Assembly: GCA_015067175.1 (NCBI GenBank)
Contig: SVMX01000003.1
Coordinates: 32,457 to 96,456 of the forward strand
DNA length: 64,000 bases
Direction of reading: 5' to 3'
Origin: Oscillospiraceae bacterium
GTDB lineage: Bacteria; Bacillota; Clostridia; Oscillospirales; Ruminococcaceae
In this document: piece after piece, positions 33,686-42,726 of the stretch
Numbering within the stretch: position 1 is the stretch's first letter
Layout: the number at the start of each line of letters is the position of its first letter
Position numbers and translations under genes: made by a program
The notes under the pieces: model-generated
What the model was told of the DNA's origin: nothing
The model's database searches: none
The model's input: the letters and a program-made list of their open reading frames with translations, nothing else

Positions 33686-35883
33686 TGATAACAAAAAAGC
33701 AAAAGATAAGATATGATGGCGCTCAGCCGCTTGGCGTGCTGCCGTATATCTGGGCGATAAGCATAGCGCTTATGTATACCATCTGCCGCGAGCAGATCGT
33801 GGTGTGCTCGCTTGGTATGGCGGGGCTTTCTTCGGCTGTGTATATGATTGTTTATTCGCTTAGAAAAAGACCGATAGGCGCTGCCGTGGTGACTTCGCTC
33901 ATGACGGCACTGTGTTTTTGTGCCATCGCGTTGGTAGCATGGTCTTTCATGGATTACGCCGCTAAGTCACAGCCAACTGAGGGCGAGCTTGAGCACACCT
34001 TTGTTGGATTTATCTTCTCCGCTTCGAGCTATTTCGATGCGGTGTACGCAGTGGGTGCTATAATGCTGTTTTCGGTCATAGTGGGCTTTGTATGCTGTTA
34101 CTTTTCTGCTCAGCTGCCGAGGGTATGCTTTCTGTTGCTACCTGCTTTTATTCCTCTGATATTGTCCGCAAGAACCGCGGGCGGGCTGCCTTTGTGGGCG
34201 CTTGCGCTGATGTTCGGCACGTTTATCCCTGCGGTGTGCTGTTCGGCGCGCCCTTGCACAAATGAAGATATTACGATCTTCGGTGAGGATAATGCCGCAA
34301 AAAAGCGATTTGCGGCTGCAATGTGTCTTGGTGTCGCGTCGATAGGCGTGGCATTGGCGATACCTAGGAGCGACAACACTGTTTTCGGTCAGTATCTTGA
34401 TTCGCTCATGAGTGACGGACGCGGCTTTTACCGCGCCGCTGAGAGCCTCGGAAACTTCGCATCTCATTCTTCTGTGAACACAGGCGACAACTCGCCATCG
34501 GATAGGGTGCTGTTTACTGCGCAGACCCCTGTTCCGCAAACTCTTGACCGCTGGACGTTTGATGTATACGAGGGCGCAGATGGCTGGACTTATGCCGAGA
34601 TATATAATACGGGCTACCCCGAGTGGGAGCTGTTTGCAAGATCACGCGGAATGGCGGCGCTTTTTGAGGACTTAAAACAAGGTGCGCGTGACGGTCTGCT
34701 TGACGAATATGCTGAGGAGCTGCTCAGCCTGCCTGATGTAAAGCCTGTAAATTCCGAGATATACATAAAAACTCTTGACGCAAGCTCTGCTACCGCAGTT
34801 ATAATTCACCCGATCGGCACTTATTCGGTGAATATCACCGATGACCCGCAGACGGTGTACCGCACATCAAAGGGCGAAATATTTTCGCGTGACGTTATGT
34901 TTAAGCCGAATTATCTGCTGAGATTCAATGCAGATGAGCCGTGTGCGGAGTATTCTGCTTTTGCAAATGACAATGATCTTCTTGCGCTGCTGGACGAGGC
35001 TGTACAGCGTGGCGCGGTATCGTCGACTGTCTATCTTGCGATAAAGGACGAGTATAACTATGCTAAGGCGTATAAAGAGATAACAGGTCTTGACGGAATA
35101 AGTGAGGAGATGCTGGCGCTTGCCGCAGAGATAACGCGCGGCTGTGAGAGCGACTTTGAAAAGGCTGCGGCGATAGAGCGCTGGTTTGCAGAGAACGATT
35201 TTGTGTATGACCTTGAGTTTGTTCCTAAGAGCAATGAAGCGGAGTATTTCGTTTTCGAGAGCAAACGAGGTATATGCAGTGATTTTGCAACTGCGACTAC
35301 GCTGCTCGCGAGGGCGGCGGGACTGCCTGCCAGATATACGGAGGGATTTGCGCTGTCCGCGGATTGCCTTGATGAGAACGACGTATATAATGTTACGGCA
35401 GCGAATGCTCATGCATATACTCAGGTGTATGTGATGGGCTGCGGCTGGATAAATATTGACGCGACAAAATATGTGCCAAAAGCAGAAGGTGTCAACGCTC
35501 TGATGCTGATGCTTATAATAGTCGGCGCGGCTGTTGCGGTAATTGCGGTTACGATCGTTATATATATCAACAGAAAGCGTTTGGCGCTGCTGGTGTTCGG
35601 ACTTACTTATCCCATGCGAGCAAAGAGCGATCGCATAAAATCGTTGTACCTGCATACAAGACGGATAGCCTGCGAGCTAAGCGGCAGGGATATCCCGTCT
35701 GCCACTGCGGGAGAAACGCAGAAGGTCATTTCAGATATGCTGTCCATGCATGACGACGCAGAGAAGATATGCTGCGCCGCAGACGAGCTTATGTATTCGG
35801 GCAATATCCCCGATGTTGATACAAAGGAGCTTTATCGCTGCTTTAAGCGTATATGCAAAAGAAGGAGGGTGCTGAAACGATGA
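33685..35883 (+). CDS. Membrane protein with transglutaminase-like domain
   Basis: The 732-residue protein has a block of six or so N-terminal membrane segments (about 15-225), an extracellular region (230-600) with a transglutaminase-like core, one more membrane segment (about 608-632) and a cytoplasmic tail (635-732) of the DUF4129 kind. The catalytic triad is visible as Cys in SKRGICSDFATATTLLAR (about 531), His in ANAHAYTQVYV (about 576) and Asp in GWINIDATKY (about 591). Such proteins normally occur with a MoxR ATPase and a DUF58 protein; the DUF58 gene follows but no moxR is near. Likely role: cell-surface protein processing or assembly. Confidence 0.82.
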   Translation: MITKKQKIRYDGAQPLGVLPYIWAISIALMYTICREQIVVCSLGMAGLSSAVYMIVYSLRKRPIGAAVVTSLMTALCFCAIALVAWSFMDYAAKSQPTEGELEHTFVGFIFSASSYFDAVYAVGAIMLFSVIVGFVCCYFSAQLPRVCFLLLPAFIPLILSARTAGGLPLWALALMFGTFIPAVCCSARPCTNEDITIFGEDNAAKKRFAAAMCLGVASIGVALAIPRSDNTVFGQYLDSLMSDGRGFYRAAESLGNFASHSSVNTGDNSPSDRVLFTAQTPVPQTLDRWTFDVYEGADGWTYAEIYNTGYPEWELFARSRGMAALFEDLKQGARDGLLDEYAEELLSLPDVKPVNSEIYIKTLDASSATAVIIHPIGTYSVNITDDPQTVYRTSKGEIFSRDVMFKPNYLLRFNADEPCAEYSAFANDNDLLALLDEAVQRGAVSSTVYLAIKDEYNYAKAYKEITGLDGISEEMLALAAEITRGCESDFEKAAAIERWFAENDFVYDLEFVPKSNEAEYFVFESKRGICSDFATATTLLARAAGLPARYTEGFALSADCLDENDVYNVTAANAHAYTQVYVMGCGWINIDATKYVPKAEGVNALMLMLIIVGAAVAVIAVTIVIYINRKRLALLVFGLTYPMRAKSDRIKSLYLHTRRIACELSGRDIPSATAGETQKVISDMLSMHDDAEKICCAADELMYSGNIPDVDTKELYRCFKRICKRRRVLKR

Positions 35884-36839
35884 TCGGTACAGTTTTGGGT
35901 ATAGTATATACTCTGCTGTCAGTCGCTGTCATGCTTATGTTTATTGACGGCGAAACGGGCTGGCTGCTGCTGTACACGATTGGTGCGGCACTTATCGCTT
36001 CATCGGTGCTCACAGCGATATCCAGAAACCGTGTAGAGCTTGTCGCAGAGGAGTTTTCGGGAGTATCCTCGGTAGGCGAGAAAACAGTTGTGCGCCTTAA
36101 TGTAAGAAAAAAAGGCTTTTGCTTTGCGCCTTTTGTTACTGTTTGCGGAGAGTTTTCGGGGCAGAGATTTGAGGCGAGAGCTTCGCTGATATTTAGTCGC
36201 GAGCAGACGATAGAGCTTGTGTTCAAGCCCATGGAATGTGGTATGCAGACGGTGCGTTTCAGCGAATATACGCTGACAGACTTTTTCGGACTTGCGGTGA
36301 TACGGCGAAATTCCGATCTGGTGTCAAAAATAGCCGTGCTTCCGCGTATTGTTGATTATTCAGGACCCGAGGTCACTCCGAGCCTTTATCCTGCCGAAAA
36401 CGAGCAGCGCGAGGAGGGCGCAACGGTGATGTTCGGCGGCTCTGCGGGATACGAGCACCGCGACTATGCTGCGGGAGATTCACCGAGGCGCATAAACTAC
36501 AAGCTTTCGGCGAAAAAACGCAGACTTATGGTTCGTATGGACGAGGGCGGAAGTATCGAAAGCACAAACATCGTGCTTATGCCCGACGCTGACGGAGCGT
36601 GTGCGGAGCAGGCGTTGGCGCTTGCAAAAAAGCTTGTGTCAAGCGGAGCAACGGTGACGGTGATACACGGCGAGGACAGCTTTGATGCGGCGCTCCCCGG
36701 GTCGGTGGATAAGCTGAGAGAGTGGCTGTCTTTCAGAGAACTGGGCGTGGCGCAGGCGTTAGAAACAACGCTACCCGAAAGAGGGACAAGTGTTGCGTTT
36801 TCTGCTGATGGCATAAAGGTTGTAAACGCCACAGTCTGA
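35880..36839 (+). CDS. DUF58 domain-containing protein
   Basis: The 319-residue protein has two N-terminal membrane segments (about 1-45), a beta-sandwich region (50-170), then the DUF58 / von Willebrand A-like region (about 185-310) with the marker GYEHRDYAAGDSPRRINYKLSAK. The start is ATG 35880 (GGAGGGT upstream), overlapping the previous stop by ATGA. It works with the transglutaminase partner by association; the MoxR ATPase usually found with the pair is absent here. Confidence 0.85.
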   Translation: MIGTVLGIVYTLLSVAVMLMFIDGETGWLLLYTIGAALIASSVLTAISRNRVELVAEEFSGVSSVGEKTVVRLNVRKKGFCFAPFVTVCGEFSGQRFEARASLIFSREQTIELVFKPMECGMQTVRFSEYTLTDFFGLAVIRRNSDLVSKIAVLPRIVDYSGPEVTPSLYPAENEQREEGATVMFGGSAGYEHRDYAAGDSPRRINYKLSAKKRRLMVRMDEGGSIESTNIVLMPDADGACAEQALALAKKLVSSGATVTVIHGEDSFDAALPGSVDKLREWLSFRELGVAQALETTLPERGTSVAFSADGIKVVNATV

Positions 36840-36855
36840 TAACTAAGGATTTTGT

Positions 36856-37683
36856 ATGAAAAAACGAAAGATAATAATTATATCCGCGGTTGTCTTGGGG
36901 GTGCTGCTTGTGATATGGATATTTATCACGAATATCACTGTTGGGCTTACCCGTTACACGATAGCCTATTCGTCGTTGCCCGAGCAGTTTGACGGTTTCA
37001 GAATAGCGCAGGTCTCTGATTTTCACAATGCTGACTTCTGGGGTGCCGAGGACGCGGTCGTTAATGCTGTTAAGGAGTCAAAGCCTGACATCATAGCCAT
37101 CACGGGCGACCTTGTTGACTCCACCTACCCTAATGTGGAGGTCTCGCTTTCGCTCATGCGAAGATTGTCTGATATAGCGCCTTGTTATTATGTAACTGGA
37201 AATCACGAGGCTTGGATAGGCGATGATAATTTTAAGCGGCTGACAGATGAGCTTTCCCGATATGGAGTTACGATACTGCGTGACAGCACGGCGGTGCTCG
37301 AAAAGAATGGCGCAGAGCTGCTTATAGCAGGCATTGACGACCCTGTTTTCTCCTATGGAATAGACAAGATTCCCGAAATAGCGGGAAATGATGAGCGTTT
37401 CACGGTGCTTTTGTCGCATCGTCCCGAGTGTTATGATGTTTATAAAGCCTCGGGAGTGCAGCTTGTGCTGTCGGGACACGCTCACGGCGGTCAGTTCAGA
37501 TTGCCGTTTGTTGGCGGACTTTACGCGCCGCATCAGGGTGTGCTGCCCGAATATGACTGCGGAATATATCAGGACGGAGATTTTGCGCTTGCGGTAAGCC
37601 GCGGAATAGGCAACAGCGTGTTCCCTGTGCGTTTCAACAATCAACCCGAAGTCGTGGCTATAGAGCTGCGAAAAGCATCATGA
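36856..37683 (+). CDS. Membrane-anchored metallophosphoesterase (YkuE-like)
   Basis: The 275-residue protein has one N-terminal membrane segment (about 5-27) and a calcineurin-like phosphoesterase domain with all metal motifs: QVSDFHNADFWG (D-x-H, about 52), ITGDLVDS (about 82), VTGNHEAW (about 115), LLSHRPE (about 190) and LSGHAHGGQ (about 211). The YkuE-type family in Bacillus is thought to act on lipid-linked phosphates at the membrane. Last gene of the operon, with a terminator 5 bp beyond. Confidence 0.88.
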   Translation: MKKRKIIIISAVVLGVLLVIWIFITNITVGLTRYTIAYSSLPEQFDGFRIAQVSDFHNADFWGAEDAVVNAVKESKPDIIAITGDLVDSTYPNVEVSLSLMRRLSDIAPCYYVTGNHEAWIGDDNFKRLTDELSRYGVTILRDSTAVLEKNGAELLIAGIDDPVFSYGIDKIPEIAGNDERFTVLLSHRPECYDVYKASGVQLVLSGHAHGGQFRLPFVGGLYAPHQGVLPEYDCGIYQDGDFALAVSRGIGNSVFPVRFNNQPEVVAIELRKAS

Positions 37684-37686
37684 TAT

Positions 37687-37717
37687 AAAGCCCTTGGCTT
37701 ATGCCGAGGGCTTTTCT
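37687..37717 (+). terminator. Terminator of the methyltransferase-phosphoesterase operon
   Basis: AAGCCCTTGGC / GCCGAGGGCTT stem with one mismatch, TTAT loop, then TTCTC. Confidence 0.8.
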
Positions 37718-37731
37718 CTACTTTCGGTAGG

Positions 37732-37760
37732 TTGCATACCCGAGAAAACGGGTGTATAAT
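37732..37760 (+). promoter_or_regulatory. Promoter of the HTH-desulfoferrodoxin gene with operator in the spacer
   Basis: TTGCAT (37732-37737), 17-bp spacer, TATAAT (37755-37760). Almost the whole spacer is an inverted repeat: ACCCG (37738-37742), 6 bases, CGGGT (37749-37753). A second inverted repeat, TTCAG / CTGAA (37760-37764 and 37775-37779), follows at the transcription start. A repressor bound here would block RNA polymerase directly. Confidence 0.65.
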
Positions 37761-37794
37761 TCAGTCATAAACAACTGAAAGAGAGGTAAATGCT

Positions 37795-38373
37795 ATGAGT
37801 TATGTAACAGGCGACACGATAAAAGCCTTGCGTACTAAAAGAAAGCTTACGCAAAAACAGCTTGCCGATGCACTGTTTGTAAGCGATAAGGCGGTATCTA
37901 AATGGGAAACAGGCAAGGGGCTTCCCGATATTTCGATATTGCCCGAGCTTGCGAAAGCGCTTTCTGTAAGCGTTTCGGAGTTGTTGACAGGCGAGCTTGC
38001 ACAGAACATGAACCGAAGCTGTGATATGACGAAGACTTTGTTTTACTGCTGTCCTGTCTGCGGAAATGTTATACTGTCCGTGGGCGCGGGAAGCTTCAGC
38101 TGCTGCGGCATAACACTCCCACCGCTTGAAGCGGAGGAGAGTGCCGACCATGCCATCGACCTGCAGATGATTGACGGTGAGCTTTATGTCAGCCTTAAAC
38201 ACCCGATGGAGAAAGAACATTATATCTCGTTCTTTGCCTATGTTACGTCAGATGGTGCAGAGGTGCGGAAGCTGTATCCCGAACAGGCCGCCGAGGCGAG
38301 GTTTTCCCGAAAGGGCAGCGGTATCATCTACGCCTATTGTAACCGCCACGGTCTGCAAAAATTGAAGCTTTGA
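37795..38373 (+). CDS. XRE-family regulator fused to a desulfoferrodoxin-like (superoxide reductase) domain
   Basis: Of 192 residues, 1-66 are a Cro/CI helix-turn-helix (LTQKQLADALFVSDKAVSKWETGKGLPDISIL). Residues 80-110 copy the desulforedoxin iron site: C86, C89, C103, C104 (CPVCG ... CCG). Residues 111-192 copy the superoxide-reductase beta-domain with its iron ligands H119, H136, H142, C182 and H185 (HPMEKEHYI, YCNRHG). The Glu-Lys pair that precedes the first histidine in active desulfoferrodoxin (EKH) is Ala-Asp here. I infer an iron-based redox or oxygen sensor controlling its own promoter; a genuine superoxide reductase is less likely but possible. Confidence 0.82.
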   Translation: MSYVTGDTIKALRTKRKLTQKQLADALFVSDKAVSKWETGKGLPDISILPELAKALSVSVSELLTGELAQNMNRSCDMTKTLFYCCPVCGNVILSVGAGSFSCCGITLPPLEAEESADHAIDLQMIDGELYVSLKHPMEKEHYISFFAYVTSDGAEVRKLYPEQAAEARFSRKGSGIIYAYCNRHGLQKLKL

Positions 38374-38417
38374 GCAGTGCCTGCTGTGCTTCGGTGCATA
38401 GCGGGCGCTGTTTTTTC
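38374..38417 (+). terminator. Terminator after the HTH-desulfoferrodoxin gene
   Basis: Long imperfect stem (CAG-GCC-GCT-TGC around TTCG) followed by TTTTTT at 38411-38416. Confidence 0.85.
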
Positions 38418-38487
38418 GCTTTGTTTCGCCAAAGAGCAAAAAAGTTTATGAAAAATTAAAAAAACACTAGCAATTTTCATAAATATC

Positions 38488-38496
38488 TGCTATAAT
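38488..38496 (+). promoter_or_regulatory. Extended -10 promoter of ppdK
   Basis: TGCTATAAT at 38488-38496 is an extended -10 element; the -35 region is weak. A leader of about 110 bases with a GC-rich stretch (38560-38590) precedes the AGGAGGAAT ribosome site. Confidence 0.6.
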
Positions 38497-38615
38497 AGAA
38501 TATGTAGCGGAGTATGCCTGTTTTCAGGAAAAATCTGGTACAAAGATGTTAAAAATGCCGCGTTTTGCCGTGCACGGCGGGCGGGGCGTAAATAAAATTC
38601 AGGAGGAATATTCCA

Positions 38616-41237
38616 ATGGCAAAGAAATATTGTTATCTGTTCTCCGAGGGTAATGCTGATATGCGTGAGATCCTCGGCGGTAAGGGTGCAAACCTCGCAG
38701 AGATGACCAACATGGGTCTGCCCGTTCCCCAGGGCTTCACAATCTCTACTGAGGCATGTACAGCTTACTATGATGATGGTCGCAAGATCAATGACGCTAT
38801 CCAGGCTGAGATCAACGAGTACATCACAAAGATGGAAGAGGTTACAGGCAAGAAGTTTGGCGACAAGACAAACCCCCTGCTCGTTTCCGTTCGTTCCGGT
38901 GCGCGTGCTTCCATGCCCGGTATGATGGATACAATCCTCAACCTCGGTCTTAACGAGGACGTAGTTGAGTACATGGCAGAGGCTTCCGGCAATGCTCGCT
39001 GGGCTTATGACTGCTACAGAAGATTTATCCAGATGTACTCCGACGTTGTTATGGAAGTTGGTAAGAAGTACTTCGAAGAGCTCATCGACGAGATGAAGGC
39101 TAAGAAGGGCGTTACACAGGACGTTGACCTGACTGCTGAAGACCTCAAGGAGCTTGCTAACCAGTTCAAGGCTGAGTACAAGTCCAAGATCGGTCAGGAC
39201 TTCCCCACCGATCCTAAGGAGCAGCTGATGGGCGCTGTTAAGGCTGTATTCCGTTCTTGGGATAACCCCAGAGCTAACGTTTACCGCCGCGACAACGATA
39301 TCCCTTACTCCTGGGGTACTGCTGTAAACGTACAGATGATGGCATTCGGTAACATGGGCGACGACTGCGGTACCGGTGTTGCATTTACACGTGATCCCGC
39401 TACAGGCGAGAAGAAGCTTATGGGTGAGTTCCTTACAAACGCACAGGGCGAGGACGTAGTTGCCGGTGTTCGTACTCCTATGCCTATCGCTCAGATGGCT
39501 GAGAAGTTCCCCGCTGCATTCGCTGAGTTCCAGAAGGTTTGCGCAACCCTCGAGAACCACTACAGAGATATGCAGGATATGGAGTTCACAGTTGAGCACG
39601 AGAAGCTCTACATGCTCCAGACCCGTAACGGTAAGAGAACAGCTCAGGCTGCTCTCAAGATCGCTTGTGACCTCGTTGACGAGGGCATGAGAACAGAGCA
39701 GGAAGCTGTTCTGATGATCGACCCCAGAAACCTCGACACACTGCTTCACCCCCAGTTCGACGCTGCTGCTCTCAAGGCTGCAACTCCCGCTGGTAAGGGT
39801 CTCGGCGCTTCCCCCGGAGCTGCTTGCGGTAAGGTAGTATTCACTGCTGAAGACGCTGTTGCTTGGGCTGAGCGTGGCGAGAAGGTTGTTCTGGTTCGTC
39901 TGGAAACATCTCCTGAGGATATCACAGGTATGAAAGCTGCTCAGGGTATCCTGACAGTTCGTGGCGGTATGACATCTCACGCTGCCGTAGTTGCTCGTGG
40001 TATGGGTACTTGCTGTGTATCCGGCTGCGGCGACATCAAGATGGACGAAGAGAACAAGCAGTTCACACTGGCTGGTAAGACATACCACGAGGGTGACTGC
40101 ATCTCCATCGACGGTACAACAGGTAACATCTACGATGGTCTTATCCCCACAGTAGACGCTACAATCGCTGGCGAGTTCGGCAGAATCATGGCTTGGGCTG
40201 ACAAGTACAGAGTTCTGAAGGTAAGAACAAACGCTGATACACCCGCTGACGCTAAGAAGGCTAGAGAGCTTGGCGCTGAGGGTATCGGTCTTTGCCGTAC
40301 AGAGCACATGTTCTTCGAGACTGACAGAATCGCTGCATTCCGCGAGATGATCTGCTCCGATACAGTTGAAGAGCGTGAGGCTGCTCTTGCTAAGATCGAG
40401 CCCATGCAGCAGGCTGACTTCGAGGCTCTCTACGAGGCTCTTGAGGGTAACCCTGTAACAATCCGTTTCCTCGATCCTCCTCTGCACGAATTCGTTCCCA
40501 CAGAAGAGGCAGACATTGCTGCTCTTGCTGCTACACAGGGCAAGTCTGTTGCTGACATCAAGGCTCTCATCGCTGGTCTGCACGAGTTCAACCCCATGAT
40601 GGGTCACCGTGGATGCCGTCTGGCTGTAACATACCCCGAGATCGCTAAGATGCAGACAGCTGCTGTTATCAAGGCTGCTATCAACGTTAAGAAGGCTCAT
40701 CCCGATTGGAACATCGTTCCCGAGATCATGATCCCCCTCGTTGGCGAGATCAAGGAGCTGAAGTACGTTAAGGACGTAGTTGTTAAGACTGCTGACGAAG
40801 TTATCGCTGCTGCTGGTGTTGAGCTGAAGTACGAAGTTGGTACAATGATCGAGATTCCTCGTGCAGCTCTCACAGCTGATGACATCGCTAAGGAAGCTGA
40901 GTTCTTCTGCTTCGGTACAAACGACCTGACACAGATGACATACGGCTTCTCCAGAGATGATGCTGGTAAGTTCCTGAACGCTTACTATGATGCAAAGATC
41001 TTCGAGAACGATCCCTTCGCTAAGCTCGACCAGATCGGCGTTGGTAAGCTGATGGAGACAGCTATCAAGCTTGGTAAGGCTACACGTCCTGAGCTCCACG
41101 TAGGTATCTGCGGCGAGCACGGCGGCGATCCCTCCTCTGTTGAGTTCTGCCACAAGCTTGGTCTGACTTATGTATCTTGCTCTCCCTTCCGTGTTCCGAT
41201 CGCTAGACTGGCTGCTGCACAGGCTGCACTCAGATAA
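38616..41237 (+). CDS. ppdK: Pyruvate, phosphate dikinase
   Basis: The 873-residue enzyme interconverts pyruvate + ATP + Pi and PEP + AMP + PPi; in cellulolytic anaerobes it runs toward pyruvate, saving energy. ATP-grasp domain (about 1-340, GGKGANLAEMTNMGLPVPQGFTIS at 22-45), phosphohistidine domain with the active His in GGMTSHAAVVARGMG (about 455), and PEP-binding TIM barrel (530-873) ending with the catalytic CGEHGGDPSS loop. Codon use is very strongly biased (GCT, GGT, ATC, AAC and AAG dominate) unlike the neighbours, marking it as highly expressed. Single gene with its own promoter and terminator. Confidence 0.98.
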   Translation: MAKKYCYLFSEGNADMREILGGKGANLAEMTNMGLPVPQGFTISTEACTAYYDDGRKINDAIQAEINEYITKMEEVTGKKFGDKTNPLLVSVRSGARASMPGMMDTILNLGLNEDVVEYMAEASGNARWAYDCYRRFIQMYSDVVMEVGKKYFEELIDEMKAKKGVTQDVDLTAEDLKELANQFKAEYKSKIGQDFPTDPKEQLMGAVKAVFRSWDNPRANVYRRDNDIPYSWGTAVNVQMMAFGNMGDDCGTGVAFTRDPATGEKKLMGEFLTNAQGEDVVAGVRTPMPIAQMAEKFPAAFAEFQKVCATLENHYRDMQDMEFTVEHEKLYMLQTRNGKRTAQAALKIACDLVDEGMRTEQEAVLMIDPRNLDTLLHPQFDAAALKAATPAGKGLGASPGAACGKVVFTAEDAVAWAERGEKVVLVRLETSPEDITGMKAAQGILTVRGGMTSHAAVVARGMGTCCVSGCGDIKMDEENKQFTLAGKTYHEGDCISIDGTTGNIYDGLIPTVDATIAGEFGRIMAWADKYRVLKVRTNADTPADAKKARELGAEGIGLCRTEHMFFETDRIAAFREMICSDTVEEREAALAKIEPMQQADFEALYEALEGNPVTIRFLDPPLHEFVPTEEADIAALAATQGKSVADIKALIAGLHEFNPMMGHRGCRLAVTYPEIAKMQTAAVIKAAINVKKAHPDWNIVPEIMIPLVGEIKELKYVKDVVVKTADEVIAAAGVELKYEVGTMIEIPRAALTADDIAKEAEFFCFGTNDLTQMTYGFSRDDAGKFLNAYYDAKIFENDPFAKLDQIGVGKLMETAIKLGKATRPELHVGICGEHGGDPSSVEFCHKLGLTYVSCSPFRVPIARLAAAQAALR

Positions 41238-41280
41238 GCGCTATCGACTCGGTAACAGAGTTGTGATCTAAACAAAAATG

Positions 41281-41316
41281 ACCTCCCCGTTCCGATTGGA
41301 ATGGGGAGGTTTTGAT
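41281..41316. terminator. Terminator between ppdK and the third sigma operon
   Basis: CCTCCCC-x-TTCC / GGAA-x-GGGGAGG stem, GATT loop, then TTTTGATTT. It serves ppdK; the convergent operon ends one base beyond. Confidence 0.85.
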
Positions 41317-42726
41317 TTACTTGTTAAAGACACCGTCCCAGACGGTAATGTCTTCAAGGTATTCAGAACTTACAGCGGGAACATAGTATAAACAGTATTC
41401 TTTCATATCGCCGCGGCGTTCAGCGTCAAGCAGGCTGCTGTCCGTGGTATCAACATAGTAACGGTAATAGGGCTGGATATATTCGTCCCTGCGATAGATA
41501 AGCTCTACCTTTGCAATGTCCTTTTCCTCAATACTCTCGCTAGAAACAGCAGGAATGCAGTTACCATTCAGCAGCAACTCGCGTGCTTCCGCCTCTGTGA
41601 TGATAGGGTAATCTCCGAGATACTCCGAGCAAGTTAGCACATCGCACATTCTGATGTGCCAAAACTCTCCATCATCATTTGGAGATATCCATGCAAATTT
41701 CAGATTGTAATTCAGTATGTCCTGAATGATATCATCAGAACTGTCGTACACATAATAACGTCTGCCCTGTCGCTGGTAGATATCGCGGTCGGTGTTGGTG
41801 TAGGATACAGGTTCGTCGTATTGCAGCAGACCTCTAAGCCTTTCAGCAATATATGCTATTGTTAATTCGCCCTGTTCATCGCTAGTGTCATGATGAGTGA
41901 AGCTGTAGTTGCCAGGAAGTCTGACAGGCTCTTTAAACTCCACTGTTATCTCGCCGTCGCCGTAGATGTTGATAGTCACTTCGCTGCATTCTGCAACAAC
42001 GCGGTACACAAGGTGAACCTTATCCGCATATTCGGGGGGCGGTACGCGCATTATATCTGATAGCTTTTCGGTTTCAGTGCTTTCCACTGTCATACCAAGA
42101 GATGATGCGACGTTCTCTGCCATTGTCAGCATTTGTTCTTCGGTCAGGTATATGGAAATTCCGCCTAAGCCTGTATACGAAAGATTTTTGAATACGGGAA
42201 GAGCCGAAAGCTGTGCAGCCTCTGACCATGGATTAGGCGTGTCATACTCCGAGATGTCATACACCCATATCGCGCCGTAGCCCATTCCGCCTTGCTGAAA
42301 TTCGGTTGTGATGTGCGGTAGATTAGCGTCCGTTTTAGTTGGAAGCTCATATTCGGGATAGATGCGGTGCTCTTCAAGTATCTTTGCATACTCCTCGTCA
42401 GAAATTATTGGCAAGCTGCTTTCCCCCGAAACATCAGGATCGTCGGGCGGTATTGTCGTGCTGCTGTTCGTTGCGGTCGGCTTTGGCGGCTCTGTATTAT
42501 CCTGTATTGAAGATGTTATTTCCAGAGTTACGTCACCTGTTGATGTGGGAATATCAGGTCTGTTGATACCATGCAGCACTATTGCGCCCATAAGCGCTGC
42601 CGCACATACACCTCCGCCTACCGCAAAGATGGCAGGTCTTTTTGATTTTTTTCTATGCGTCAGCTCAGGTATAAGCTGTTCGTCCATATCGCCTATGATA
42701 TTGAGAAGCTTTTCGTTGTTTTTCAT
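41317..42726 (-). CDS. Membrane-anchored sigma-factor partner with unknown extracellular region
   Basis: The 469-residue protein has a cytoplasmic N-terminus (1-30, MKNNEKLLNIIGDMDEQLIPEL), one membrane segment (about 31-53), a Thr/Pro/Ser-rich linker (55-105) and an extracellular domain (110-469) I do not recognise. Pattern: several acidic and aromatic-rich segments such as GGMGYGAIWVYDISEY and HIRMCDVLTCSEYLGDYPIITEAEARELLL; the latter resembles a PepSY-like or regulatory beta element but is not assigned. Its start overlaps the sigma stop by ATGA, so it is likely that sigma factor's regulator. Confidence 0.68.
   Translation of the reverse strand: MKNNEKLLNIIGDMDEQLIPELTHRKKSKRPAIFAVGGGVCAAALMGAIVLHGINRPDIPTSTGDVTLEITSSIQDNTEPPKPTATNSSTTIPPDDPDVSGESSLPIISDEEYAKILEEHRIYPEYELPTKTDANLPHITTEFQQGGMGYGAIWVYDISEYDTPNPWSEAAQLSALPVFKNLSYTGLGGISIYLTEEQMLTMAENVASSLGMTVESTETEKLSDIMRVPPPEYADKVHLVYRVVAECSEVTINIYGDGEITVEFKEPVRLPGNYSFTHHDTSDEQGELTIAYIAERLRGLLQYDEPVSYTNTDRDIYQRQGRRYYVYDSSDDIIQDILNYNLKFAWISPNDDGEFWHIRMCDVLTCSEYLGDYPIITEAEARELLLNGNCIPAVSSESIEEKDIAKVELIYRRDEYIQPYYRYYVDTTDSSLLDAERRGDMKEYCLYYVPAVSSEYLEDITVWDGVFNK

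Noticed and set aside
38490-41153. Open frame of 887 codons antisense to ppdK
   Set aside because: It mirrors the strongly biased codon use of ppdK, has no ribosome site, and its Ser/Leu/Cys-rich translation resembles no protein.
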